Of a stretch of DNA of 64,000 nucleotides, positions 27,267-35,738 are shown piece by piece. The stretch covers positions 62,001 through 126,000 of the forward strand of contig NZ_PCOU01000011.1 in NCBI RefSeq assembly GCF_002979455.1, in the 5' to 3' direction. Below the pieces are notes generated by a model. The model was not told where the DNA came from. It saw only the letters and a program-made list of their open reading frames with translations, and did not search any database. A program made the position numbers and the translations under genes. This DNA is from Chryseobacterium sp. MYb7 (GTDB lineage Bacteria; Bacteroidota; Bacteroidia; Flavobacteriales; Weeksellaceae). Numbering within the stretch: the first letter of the stretch is position 1; each line of letters starts with the position of its first letter.

Positions 27267-27497
27267 ATGAAAAAAGAAGTATTATTCAATGGTAGGGATC
27301 TTTCAAAAATAACCCAAAACGACCTAAGTAAAATTTATCCGACCTTAAACCCTCTTTTAATTTCTACCGACGAAAATATTAAAGGTGATAAATTAAGAGT
27401 TTTAGAATTGTTAGTATTTGCAGAAAATTATAATATTGGTGATCTGCAAAGTAAATTAGCCACTATATATAAAAAGGTCTACCCAGATATTTTTTAA
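27267..27497 (+). CDS. Hypothetical protein (76 aa)
   Basis: 76 residues with no signal or membrane segment. A helical, mildly acidic protein (NDLSKIYPTLNPLLISTDEN). It is the only rightward gene between the repressor and the DUF2971 gene. No family recognised. Confidence 0.5.
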   Translation: MKKEVLFNGRDLSKITQNDLSKIYPTLNPLLISTDENIKGDKLRVLELLVFAENYNIGDLQSKLATIYKKVYPDIF

Positions 27498-27555
27498 TGA
27501 TAAAAATAGAAACAGTATCACTTTGATGGTGTTTTTATTGTAGTTTAGTGAAAAT

Positions 27556-28140
27556 TTAACCTCTATATCCATAATTTGCCCACTCCGGTCTCTCACTTTG
27601 AATTTTGGTTCTGTTTTCTTCTGTAAGTTCAGTAGGTATTTTTAGTAATTGATCGTTTATGAGAGGTAGGGCATATTCTGATATAGAATACGGCCAATAC
27701 TGACCAGTAATAGTTGCGGTTCCAGTGTTAGAAGCTTTATATATTATCATCTTATTTTCTAAGCTCACAACAGTTTCATTTAAAAATGGTAATTGAAGTG
27801 TTGATTTTCCATTAATAAAAAACTCTCTTAATACAAATATTTCATGATTTGTTAACCTTTGAAGGTTTTTGATTACTGCTTTTTTCACTTTTTTATTAGT
27901 GATTTTGTCTCTAATAATTCTTATGATATATGATATTAACGACACTAATAAGAAACCTATTGATGTAATAAAGGTTATTCCAATAAATTTTCCGTATTCT
28001 GAAATAAATGATTCAAGTTTCAAATGCTGTATATATTGTTCGGGTGTAAACAATAAAATAGCTGAAATAATGAACAATAAAAAAATAAGTTTCATTGGTA
28101 TTTTGTCCCAATCAAAAAGCTTCCCTATTAAATTTTCCAT
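27556..28140 (-). CDS. SieB-like superinfection exclusion membrane protein
   Basis: 194 residues. Two membrane helices (about 16-33 and 50-72) are followed by a basic turn (RDKITNKKVKKAVIKNLQRL) and a soluble C-terminal domain that carries HEIFVLREFFINGKSTLQLP. This arrangement matches the superinfection exclusion protein B family, which blocks other phages from growing in a lysogen. A defence role for the element or host is an inference from family and context. Confidence 0.62.
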   Translation of the reverse strand: MENLIGKLFDWDKIPMKLIFLLFIISAILLFTPEQYIQHLKLESFISEYGKFIGITFITSIGFLLVSLISYIIRIIRDKITNKKVKKAVIKNLQRLTNHEIFVLREFFINGKSTLQLPFLNETVVSLENKMIIYKASNTGTATITGQYWPYSISEYALPLINDQLLKIPTELTEENRTKIQSERPEWANYGYRG

Positions 28141-28224
28141 GTTTATTTATACGTTTTTTTAAAAATGTAATTTACGAAATAATATAAAATTTCTGTAGAT
28201 AACTTTGGGGTTATTACGAATAAA

Positions 28225-28256
28225 AAAAGCAGTGATCAACTTTGATCACTGCTTTA
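28225..28256 (-). terminator. Terminator overlapping the 3-prime end of the HNH-like gene
   Basis: A 14-base arm AAAGCAGTGATCAA and its complement enclose a 1-base loop. The TGA stop of the gene at 28246 lies inside the hairpin. Confidence 0.8.
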
Positions 28257-28821
28257 ATATTCTATCGGCTTTACAATCCTCTATTAACTTATTTAGATAA
28301 AAATAAACCGTTCTTTGAGCGTCTCTTACCGTAATATTATGAAGGATTGATAAATTTCGATAACCCGGCATATTAAAAGAAAAATAAGCTCTAAAAATCG
28401 AAATATTTGGCAGATGTTTATATTTAATAAAAAAATTTCTTTGATCTAAAACAATTTTAAGGTGCATACGATATTTGAAGACATCTTTTAAATTAAAAGT
28501 TTCTTTGGATCCATAATAATATTTTAGAATTTCAATAATATCATTTTCTAATGGAGGATCTATTTTGTCTAATTTGGTCTTATACTCTAAATTTTCAATA
28601 TTGAAATTCTGATTATTTCCGTCTATATATTTTATTTGTCCTGTTTTCATTGGGATCTTCTTAAATGTCTCTATCATTAATTTAGGAAGACTTATTGACG
28701 TATTTTTAAAGGTAAAATAACCACGTTTGCTTACCTTTAGAATTTCATCTCTTTTTGTATTTTTAACGGATCCGGTTTTACTGATACTTATTCCCGGAAT
28801 TTTTGTTTTATAATAACTCAT
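28246..28821 (-). CDS. HNH/NUMOD-like element protein
   Basis: 191 residues. The stretch YIDGNNQNFNIENLEYKT (about 65-82) follows the HNH pattern HxDGNxxNNxxxNLxxxT, but the first catalytic His is Tyr. The N-terminal half resembles NUMOD-type DNA-binding parts (GISISKTGSVKNTKRDE). The C-terminal half has a helical DNA-binding look. It may bind DNA without cutting it. Its ATG overlaps the stop of the tail-hub gene by 4 bases. Confidence 0.55.
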   Translation of the reverse strand: MSYYKTKIPGISISKTGSVKNTKRDEILKVSKRGYFTFKNTSISLPKLMIETFKKIPMKTGQIKYIDGNNQNFNIENLEYKTKLDKIDPPLENDIIEILKYYYGSKETFNLKDVFKYRMHLKIVLDQRNFFIKYKHLPNISIFRAYFSFNMPGYRNLSILHNITVRDAQRTVYFYLNKLIEDCKADRILKQ

Positions 28822-29981
28822 TTGTTTGCACTTAATTTTATTCCTGGTGTAATGGTTCTTACTCCTCCGTTTTCATTGAAATTAGTTGTCACACTCTCAA
28901 CATTATAAATCCCATCCTTTTCGGGAAAATCTTCGTCATATATTCCAATACTATAATTTGGCTCGACATACGGAATAAGCCATGCTGTAAAAGAGCCTTC
29001 ATAACCCGGAGCCATTTTACGATCAAATTCTAATTTAGCTCTCTTTTTCATTTCTGCATTGCTAATTCTATTTACTTTAAATTCAAACTCTTCACCTCCT
29101 GTGTTACCATATTCCACTTCATTTGTAGTTCCATTTTTAGAAGTCGTAACAATTTTAACTTTTACTTTCCTATCTGTAGTGTTTATATAAGCTAAATTTG
29201 AACTTTCTATATTATGTTGCATTGAATAATCACAATTAGAATCTATATTTTTCTTTTCAATATATGGCATTTTAAAATGCAACTCGGTAACCATTTTATC
29301 TGTTGATTTTTTATACAGATCAGTATATAATGATGGAATACCATTTACACCTATTATAGTATCCATAAGACTACCGTTGTATAGTGTTGTAAAATCAGTA
29401 CTTTTGCCAAGATTTGAAGAGTCATAAGATTTAAAATAAACATCAGCTCCGGTATCCTGCTGTAATTGTTGCAAAACATCAATTGCATCAGCTTTAAAAA
29501 CTGTGAATTTTTCGTATGCCATGTCATAATCACAAATAATCTTTATTTTTGGATTGATTGCATTCACTACATAGTTTAGTATTTCTTTTACCGATGTGGC
29601 AGAAAATGATTTATTTTTAACTTTTTTTCTGAACTGGAATAATTCATCCTCACATTCTAAGATCATCCCTTCTTCATCTGTTTTTACTTCCTTTATATAT
29701 CCCACAAATTCGAGTTTTAAATCGTCATTATATCCTAAATGGATTTTAATTTTTTGCCCTCTTTGATAGAGTTTATAAATTTTATTTTCCGGGTTCCCTT
29801 CATCATCAAAATTTTCTAAGAATAGTATATGTTTATTTAAATTAAATATAGCACATCTTAAAGATGCTTTATCAGAAAGATTTTTAATACTTTTTTCTAT
29901 AACAATGTCTGTTATTAGCGGACTGGGAACATAATTACCCTTGCTGTCGGTAACTTCTACAATGAAATTCATTTGAAACAT
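28818..29981 (-). CDS. Phage tail hub / late control D-like protein
   Basis: 387 residues. The order of parts matches gpD/VgrG-type hub proteins: an N-terminal beta domain with KIHLGYNDDLKLEFVGYIKEV (about 77-97), a LysM-like middle (AIDVLQQLQQDTGADVYF) and a C-terminal part ending GGVRTITPGIKLS. In Mu and P2 phages this is the baseplate hub at the tail tip. Here it is the only virion gene seen, with no other tail or head gene beside it. Confidence 0.7.
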   Translation of the reverse strand: MFQMNFIVEVTDSKGNYVPSPLITDIVIEKSIKNLSDKASLRCAIFNLNKHILFLENFDDEGNPENKIYKLYQRGQKIKIHLGYNDDLKLEFVGYIKEVKTDEEGMILECEDELFQFRKKVKNKSFSATSVKEILNYVVNAINPKIKIICDYDMAYEKFTVFKADAIDVLQQLQQDTGADVYFKSYDSSNLGKSTDFTTLYNGSLMDTIIGVNGIPSLYTDLYKKSTDKMVTELHFKMPYIEKKNIDSNCDYSMQHNIESSNLAYINTTDRKVKVKIVTTSKNGTTNEVEYGNTGGEEFEFKVNRISNAEMKKRAKLEFDRKMAPGYEGSFTAWLIPYVEPNYSIGIYDEDFPEKDGIYNVESVTTNFNENGGVRTITPGIKLSANK

Positions 29982-29993
29982 AATAATCTCTAT

Positions 29994-30266
29994 TTATTTT
30001 TTACAATATCTCCAAATTGTTGTCCGGCTTATTTTTAGCATTTCGGATATACTTTCTATTGTGTATCCTTTTTGTCTAAGTTCAATTGCTTTTGCTCTCA
30101 AATTGCCGGATTCTTTTTGTTTTTTCCAACTTTCTTTTTGATGCCATTTTTCAAGGGTTCTTCTAGGAATATCAATAAGTTTACTAACTTCACATAAATT
30201 TAAACCCATTATATAATATTTTCGAGCTGCATCCCTTTCAGATTCGGTATATGACTTTTTTTTCAT
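29994..30266 (-). CDS. Small protein with two helix-turn-helix motifs
   Basis: 90 residues. Two HTH units can be read: LCEVSKLIDIPRRTLEKWHQ (about 28-47) and TIESISEMLKISRTTIWRYC (about 69-88). This resembles small terminase subunits and transposon-type DNA-binding proteins. Starts after a terminator and is followed 12 bases later by the tail-hub gene. Confidence 0.65.
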   Translation of the reverse strand: MKKKSYTESERDAARKYYIMGLNLCEVSKLIDIPRRTLEKWHQKESWKKQKESGNLRAKAIELRQKGYTIESISEMLKISRTTIWRYCKK

Positions 30267-30281
30267 TAGACTTTATTTAAA

Positions 30282-30308
30282 AAGTAACTCCGTTTTGACG
30301 GAGCTACT
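30282..30308 (-). terminator. Terminator after the 205-aa hypothetical gene
   Basis: GTAGCTCCGT pairs with ACGGAGTTAC (one G-T pair) around CAAA, followed by five T on the minus strand. Confidence 0.8.
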
Positions 30309-30359
30309 ACCATGAAACAAACTTTAAAGTCATTGACTAGCAATAAGACTTAACAAAAT

Positions 30360-30974
30360 TTAAAAATAACGCGCTATTGCTTCTATATTTGAATCATACT
30401 TTTTGGCATCATTCGATTCTTTTATCATGAAGGTTCTAAAATCATCATAATAAGCGTATTCAGGTTCTTTAAGTAGATTTTTGAGTTCTGAAAAATCTTC
30501 TGCTATTCTTTTTACCAGCTCGAAGGCTTTTAACTGATCAGAAGTTTCAGTATAGAAGGTATATTTATCTGTCAATTCTCTAATATATTCAGGATTTATA
30601 AGCATTTGACCTTCTGAAACTATTATGTGATCAATATATCCGATATGGTTTAGCCTAAATTCATCTAAACGGATTGTTTTTTCTATGTTGTTAACTAAAT
30701 CCTCTACACCTTCCGGTTTTTGGAGTAATTCGTAAAGTTTTTCAGGATCTAACATTAGATCTCCAACCTTTAAGTTTTCACCTTTGGTTAACAGCATCAT
30801 AAAAAATTCTTTAGGCTTTATAAAAAACGTTTTTAGATCTTCTGTTTTTAAATCACCAATATTTAACTGTTTATATTCTTCAAAAAAAGGCTTAAAAGCA
30901 TTAATTGCATTTGTGATCTTTGTTTTTGATTGGTTTATTTTTGACTGATCTGTGTATAATAATTGTTTTTCCAT
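30360..30974 (-). CDS. Hypothetical element protein
   Basis: 204 residues from Met at 30974 (MEKQLLYTD). An in-frame Met nine codons earlier (31001) lies in the loop of a terminator hairpin and is rejected. Acidic, helical, no membrane segment; stretches such as NIGDLKTEDLKTFF and EGVEDLVNNIEKTIRL have no known match. Likely a conserved cargo or early gene of the Mu-like element. Confidence 0.6.
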   Translation of the reverse strand: MEKQLLYTDQSKINQSKTKITNAINAFKPFFEEYKQLNIGDLKTEDLKTFFIKPKEFFMMLLTKGENLKVGDLMLDPEKLYELLQKPEGVEDLVNNIEKTIRLDEFRLNHIGYIDHIIVSEGQMLINPEYIRELTDKYTFYTETSDQLKAFELVKRIAEDFSELKNLLKEPEYAYYDDFRTFMIKESNDAKKYDSNIEAIARYF

Positions 30975-30991
30975 TTTGATTAATTTTAAAA

Positions 30992-31012
30992 GAAACCCCA
31001 TTGAAGGGGTTT
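30992..31012 (-). terminator. Terminator after the 116-aa hypothetical gene
   Basis: GAAACCCC pairs with GGGGTTTC; the minus strand continues TTTTAAAATT. Confidence 0.75.
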
Positions 31013-31047
31013 CAATTGATTACAATATTTTAATTTGGGTGAGATCT

Positions 31048-31398
31048 TTATTTTTTAGATTCTGTATTCATTATTTCTGCATATTCTTTTGGGAAATTTT
31101 CCTTAAATGAAAGCTGTTTTTCTAATGGTAGTTTTTCCAAATCCTGAAAGGTTTTAATTTTCTCATTTAGTGGCTCGTATTCATCAAAGAAATTTTCTAA
31201 TATTGAAGTTTCTATTATCAGTTCTTTTCCAAAAATAGCTTGATACGTTTCAGGTGCATCATTTTTTATTTTTTTTTGAGTCTCAATAGGAAGCTTTTGA
31301 AAAAGATCCCTTGCTTTACTTACTGTTGCATTTGTTTTGTTCATTGTTGAATTTTTTAAATTAATTTTTGCATTAAAAAAGAGTTTTTCTTTATCCAT
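31048..31398 (-). CDS. Hypothetical element protein
   Basis: 116 residues, charged, helical. The first ATG (31398) overlaps the 3-prime end of the gene before it by 8 bases; an internal Met at 31344 (MNKTNATVSK) is an alternative start. Short Pro-spaced helices (LPIETQKKIKNDAPETYQ, LPLEKQLSFKENFPKEYA) look like a repeated unit of about 60 residues. No function known. Confidence 0.55.
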   Translation of the reverse strand: MDKEKLFFNAKINLKNSTMNKTNATVSKARDLFQKLPIETQKKIKNDAPETYQAIFGKELIIETSILENFFDEYEPLNEKIKTFQDLEKLPLEKQLSFKENFPKEYAEIMNTESKK

Positions 31399-31639
31399 TA
31401 TTTTTATTTAATTCGTTTTGTAGTAATTCTAATAATCGTTTGACCTGCATAAAGCTGAATATATCACTGTTTTCAAGGCTTATCTCATCTTTATGAAGTA
31501 AGCTTTTAGCGATATACATGTAAAATAAATTGATGATTGAATCAGAATAAAATATTAATCCTTTGTCACAAAATTCTGCCATATCTTTTATTTCTTGCAT
31601 GGCTTCGGGGCTGAAAGATTTTAATGCGTGTGATTTCAT
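31391..31639 (-). CDS. Hypothetical element protein (82 aa)
   Basis: 82 residues, helical, no signal peptide (FSPEAMQEIKDMAEFCDKG). It sits between the MuB-like gene and two other small genes, the place where Mu-type phages keep small accessory genes. Confidence 0.55.
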   Translation of the reverse strand: MKSHALKSFSPEAMQEIKDMAEFCDKGLIFYSDSIINLFYMYIAKSLLHKDEISLENSDIFSFMQVKRLLELLQNELNKNNG

Positions 31640-31674
31640 ATTTAAGAGTTTTGATTTTTATTGTTATGATAATA

Positions 31675-32553
31675 TTAAGCGCTGATTTTTATTAAAGTGT
31701 CTAAATGTCGTAAAGTGGTCTCTTTATCAAGGCATTGTTTCACTAATGTTTCTACAGGTATAGAACCTGTATGATTTATTTTAGCGACTTGATATAGAAG
31801 TTCGTATTTAAATGCTTTTTTATCGGCTACACCTATAGGTGTAAGTTTTATATATTCATCAGAGAAACGGCTAAATATTTCAGCAAATCCAACCTTTTTA
31901 GAATTGATACCTTTTTCGATTTTAGATCTCAAACCATCAGCCCCCATCATAAACCATCCACAAAAACCATCTGTTGCGTTCCATAGCTCTTTTAGTTCCA
32001 GAAATGCCGTATATTCAAGGTCGCCAGCTTCATCCAAAATTATTACAGGATGATCCATCTGATTTAAATAATACTTCAAATTTTCTTTTACATCTACATA
32101 CTTGCCTTTATTGTCTATTCCAAGTGTTTTTGCAAACAACTTTATAAATTGTTGTTTGCTTTTTGCTTGTGAACAGTCAATATAAAAGGCATTTTTTAGT
32201 GATTTAATAATGTTTCTTGCACAGAAGGTTTTTCCTATACCACAATCATCTACCAAAATCATAGAAGTGCTGTATTGTTTACAGAAATTAATACTACTTT
32301 CAATGTTTTCGTAAACTTTTGTCTTTACGATTTTCCAATTAGATTTACGGATATTTATATCAAGTTCACGCCCTATTTGAAGCCATTGGCTATCTGAAAT
32401 GATTCTATCTATTTCCCCATTGGCTAAACGGCTGTATATCGCGCCCGATAGTCCGTAAATCTTTGCAAATTGTGCATTCGTACCACCAAAGTTTGGACGA
32501 CGATTTAAAAGCGCCTTTCTAACATCGTTTTTGTATTCTGTTGTTAAATGCAT
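31675..32553 (-). CDS. MuB-like AAA ATPase, transposition target selector
   Basis: 292 residues. An N-terminal HTH (about 20-56, TNAQFAKIYGLSGAIYSRL) precedes an AAA domain with Walker A CGIGKT (104-109), Walker B VIILDEA (170-176) and a sensor region (FMMGADGLRSKI). The layout matches MuB and related target-selection ATPases, which coat target DNA and stimulate the transposase. The Walker A lacks the usual first Gly (DDCGIGKT). It lies 67 bases after the transposase gene. Confidence 0.83.
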   Translation of the reverse strand: MHLTTEYKNDVRKALLNRRPNFGGTNAQFAKIYGLSGAIYSRLANGEIDRIISDSQWLQIGRELDINIRKSNWKIVKTKVYENIESSINFCKQYSTSMILVDDCGIGKTFCARNIIKSLKNAFYIDCSQAKSKQQFIKLFAKTLGIDNKGKYVDVKENLKYYLNQMDHPVIILDEAGDLEYTAFLELKELWNATDGFCGWFMMGADGLRSKIEKGINSKKVGFAEIFSRFSDEYIKLTPIGVADKKAFKYELLYQVAKINHTGSIPVETLVKQCLDKETTLRHLDTLIKISA

Positions 32554-32620
32554 AGCTGTTGGTTTTGTGTTGGTTATTTTATTCTGTATTTGCTGGTTTT
32601 AATCTTATCTATCAATAAGA

Positions 32621-34693
32621 TTATTTAAAAAATGAGTTCTGCCAATTAACCGTACTTACTGCCGGAACATTATAGATATCATCATCAGGGATATCAATTG
32701 TCTGTGTAATTATAGGATTTGCTGGAACAAATGTTCTGCGTTCTATTCCAGGAATAAAAAATCGGTTTTTAGGTTGCGGTTTTGGTTGTTGAATGATATT
32801 AATTCTTTGCAGTGCTTTTTCCTGACGTCGTATAAATCCTTCAACACTTGCAACATATGAACTTTGTAGTTCTCTTGACTTTCTGCATTCTTCTGTTTGT
32901 TCTATAGTAGCCCGGTTGTATTTTGGCATTTCCTGTACTTCACAAATAAAACGTCCTTGATAATAAGCTAAAGCTTTTAAAACATTTCCCCGGTTATCAT
33001 CGAGCCAATACACATCTATTTCTTTTCCTTCTATAATTTTCATTACATTAATAAGATGTTCGCCTAAACTAATTTTTCCATTCTCTGCAATTGCCCTTGC
33101 TTTGCCTTGCAATTGTATATATCCTCTGTTACAAGATGTCTTTTGATGATAGCCTAAATGTGGTAAAATTGCTTTCCAGTTTGTCGGCTTTAATTCCGGG
33201 TGCTGCATTTCTAAAAAATATTCCCATCTTGTTTTTGAAGGATCAACGGAGTGCGGGGAATTATTCCAGTCGTAAATATCATTTATACACTCTTCAACAA
33301 TTCTTTCATATGGTAACAATGGAGCTTCTTTAGTACTTTTTTGGTTTGATTCACTTAATGAGTACGGTCTTGCCAACCATCCTTCACGTTGTTTTTCGGA
33401 TTCATATCGTAATGATCTGAAATACCTTTCAATCCTTTTACCTCTTGCGTTATTGGCCTCAATTCTCACATTTTGGAACATATAGCCCTCTTGTAAAAAA
33501 GTATTTGTAAAACTACTGTTTAAAGCGCTTTCCGCTTCTAATCCATCAGGAATATTGATGCCCCATTCTGTATAATTCCTAATCATTTGTCTATAAAAAT
33601 CCAAGATAATTCCTTCTTTTGATTTGCCGTAAACGAAGACTGTAAAACATTCACTACCAAGATCTATCCCATTATAAAACCAAATTCTTTTACCTGATAA
33701 ATCTTTAAAAGGCGGATTTCTATCATCAATAGAAATCAAGGAACCTGCAAATTTTGGTCTTTCAAGTTGGTGAGGAGGAATGAAATTATTAATATACTTT
33801 TGCCTGTCACCGGATCTCAATTTATATGTTGCGGATTTATTTTCCCATTTTGTTAAATAAATCTTTACTGTACTTTCCGAAAGGCTTGGATATTCTTTAG
33901 GTTCATAAATTTCACCAGTGATTTCGTTGTAGACTTGTGCAGATCCCTTTAAAAAAGCATCATAAGCCCGATGTATTTCTGTTGCTGTAGGTTTATGTCG
34001 TTGAGTAGCAAAAAGACCTGTTAAAATGCTTAATACCTTTTCATCAACTTTTAACGAATTGATTTTACGTTTACCTTCGACATCTTTTATTATTGATAGA
34101 TAATTGTAATCAAAAGTTTTCCCATTGTATTTAAACTCTGTTTCAAACTGATTTAAAGTCTCTTTAAAACGAGTAGGATGTGTTGGGAGGTTATGAATAG
34201 GCATTTTTTTTCTTTCTAGGTAAGTATTAAAACTATTACTGCTATTACATAAAATCCCATTTATTCCTTTTAAAGACATTCCTAAACTCATCCTTTCGGA
34301 TATGTATTGTTCTCTAAGATGTATTAAAGCAATTAATATACTTGCATTTGTAATATATCGCTTCTGTTCTATAGGTATCAATGCGTTTCCGTCCGGACGT
34401 CTGAACATAGTGTAAAAATCTACAGCGACAGAATCAGTTCTATAATAGTTTTGTAATTCATGTTCAACTTTACGAGGATCTCCCAAAGCATCCTGAATGT
34501 TTTCAGGCAATGAATCGAAATCAATTAACAATTTTCTATTTCTACAACCCCTTTGTAATGATTTTATTCCGTATTGATTATTACGGTTTCTGCTAATCTC
34601 TGTAGAAAGGACGTTTTGACTACTCCAAAATCTTGGAACCAGTTCATCTACCATTACAGCGATCTTATTTGTATTATTCCAAAATTTTGGCAT
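32621..34693 (-). CDS. MuA-like DDE transposase
   Basis: 690 residues. The N-terminal part (about 1-75) is DNA-binding, the middle helical; the RNase H-like catalytic core (about 310-430) holds the first acidic site in SLISIDDR (D323/D324) and the last in ARGKRIERYFRSLR (E422). The middle site is atypical: GLEAESALNSSF offers E386/E388 where Asp is expected, with D383 just before. A C-terminal Mu-type beta-barrel and tail follow. It joins element ends to target DNA. Slightly longer than MuA. Confidence 0.85.
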   Translation of the reverse strand: MPKFWNNTNKIAVMVDELVPRFWSSQNVLSTEISRNRNNQYGIKSLQRGCRNRKLLIDFDSLPENIQDALGDPRKVEHELQNYYRTDSVAVDFYTMFRRPDGNALIPIEQKRYITNASILIALIHLREQYISERMSLGMSLKGINGILCNSSNSFNTYLERKKMPIHNLPTHPTRFKETLNQFETEFKYNGKTFDYNYLSIIKDVEGKRKINSLKVDEKVLSILTGLFATQRHKPTATEIHRAYDAFLKGSAQVYNEITGEIYEPKEYPSLSESTVKIYLTKWENKSATYKLRSGDRQKYINNFIPPHQLERPKFAGSLISIDDRNPPFKDLSGKRIWFYNGIDLGSECFTVFVYGKSKEGIILDFYRQMIRNYTEWGINIPDGLEAESALNSSFTNTFLQEGYMFQNVRIEANNARGKRIERYFRSLRYESEKQREGWLARPYSLSESNQKSTKEAPLLPYERIVEECINDIYDWNNSPHSVDPSKTRWEYFLEMQHPELKPTNWKAILPHLGYHQKTSCNRGYIQLQGKARAIAENGKISLGEHLINVMKIIEGKEIDVYWLDDNRGNVLKALAYYQGRFICEVQEMPKYNRATIEQTEECRKSRELQSSYVASVEGFIRRQEKALQRINIIQQPKPQPKNRFFIPGIERRTFVPANPIITQTIDIPDDDIYNVPAVSTVNWQNSFFK

Positions 34694-34695
34694 CG

Positions 34696-34836
34696 TTACA
34701 CAATTTTATTACTGTAAATTCTTTTTGTTGTAAAAGACATTAATCCCCAAAACAGACAATGTTTTGTTCTTTCTTCAATATAATCGCTGTACAACCTGAA
34801 ATAGGTTCTTGTATAATTTGTGTAAAATGGTTTCAT
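34696..34836 (-). CDS. Small ORF (46 aa) between HTH gene and transposase
   Basis: 46 codons starting MKPFYTNYTRTYFRLYSDY and ending SNKIV. Its stop is 2 bases before the transposase ATG and its start 10 bases after the HTH gene stop, so it fills the gap exactly as an operon gene would. Rich in aromatic and basic residues. Too short for a family call; spacing is the main evidence. Confidence 0.55.
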   Translation of the reverse strand: MKPFYTNYTRTYFRLYSDYIEERTKHCLFWGLMSFTTKRIYSNKIV

Positions 34837-34846
34837 AATAAGTATG

Positions 34847-35050
34847 CTAAGAATTAGTTATGTCTTCATATTCTTTTAAAATTCTCTTTGCTTCTTTAAG
34901 AACTTTCATAACATTAGTAACTCTTGCTTCTTTACCTTTTAAAATATTATCTACAGTTCTATAATTCATACCTAACGATTCGGCTATTAGCTTTTTTGAT
35001 CCTAATGGTAAACTACTACCTAATTGAATAATGTTTTCCTTTGTTTTCAT
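34847..35050 (-). CDS. Small helix-turn-helix regulator (Ner-like position)
   Basis: 67 residues with an HTH (about 17-40, KKLIAESLGMNYRTVDNILKG). It is the first gene of the leftward early operon and diverges from the repressor gene, the position of Ner in phage Mu. It could turn down early transcription (inference). Confidence 0.65.
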   Translation of the reverse strand: MKTKENIIQLGSSLPLGSKKLIAESLGMNYRTVDNILKGKEARVTNVMKVLKEAKRILKEYEDITNS

Positions 35051-35057
35051 ATATTTG
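35050..35057 (+). promoter_or_regulatory. Minus-7 box for the repressor gene (TATATTTG)
   Basis: TAnnTTTG match 54 bases before the repressor start, overlapping the first codon of the divergent HTH gene. Confidence 0.4.
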
Positions 35058-35066
35058 TATACTTTA

Positions 35067-35113
35067 ATAACATTGCAATATTATAAAATGTTATTTAAAT
35101 AACAAAATGTTAT
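35067..35113. promoter_or_regulatory. Operator-like cluster of AATGTTAT half-sites
   Basis: AATGTTAT occurs at 35067-35074 (reverse), 35087-35094 and 35106-35113, about 20 bases apart, the first two forming an inverted pair. The cluster fills the gap between the divergent regulators and touches the repressor start codon. Confidence 0.55.
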
Positions 35114-35738
35114 GAATGAAATTTTAAAAAATTTTAGAAAACACATAGGGTTAACACAAAAAGATTTTGCGGACAAACTTGGGGTAAGTCGTGCTACAAT
35201 AGCTCAAATAGAGGTTGGAAACAATAATTTAAGTACCGATTTACTATACAAAATAAAAAAAGTCTTCCATGTAAATTTGGAAGAGTTAGAGCTTAGAGAT
35301 GGTTATTTAAATAACAAAACAAGTAACACTTTGTATAATCCAAACAATGAAAATAATGAAGTTTTAAAAAATCAAGATACTGAGATAGCTGATAATTATC
35401 TTAACGTAAATAAATATGCGTTTAAACTTGCAGATTTAGGGATGTTACTTGATGATAATATGAAAATGCTATATTTTATATCAAGTATTTTGAAAAAGTA
35501 TAATTATAAATTTACAAATAAGGAAAAAAGAGAATTAAAATTCTATGAAGGCTTAGATGGACTTTTAATGAATATAAGAACTGGAAAAGAAAAAATAACA
35601 CATGATGAGTTTGAACATTTAAGTAGAATTATAAAAAGTAGTTTATTCAGTTTCATTAATGGAATGATGTTCAGAGCCGAAGAATTATTGGAAATGAATA
35701 CCTCATTTGATTTTGACGAAATTTTAAAGCCTAATTAA
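35112..35738 (+). CDS. XRE-family repressor of the Mu-like element
   Basis: 208 residues. HTH_3 domain at about 4-58 (FRKHIGLTQKDFADKLGVSRATIAQIEVG) and a helical C-terminal part (about 90-205) of unknown fold. Only gene of the transposase region read rightward, toward the left end of the element, as for the Mu c repressor. Probably binds the operator cluster over its own start (inference). Confidence 0.8.
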   Translation: MNEILKNFRKHIGLTQKDFADKLGVSRATIAQIEVGNNNLSTDLLYKIKKVFHVNLEELELRDGYLNNKTSNTLYNPNNENNEVLKNQDTEIADNYLNVNKYAFKLADLGMLLDDNMKMLYFISSILKKYNYKFTNKEKRELKFYEGLDGLLMNIRTGKEKITHDEFEHLSRIIKSSLFSFINGMMFRAEELLEMNTSFDFDEILKPN

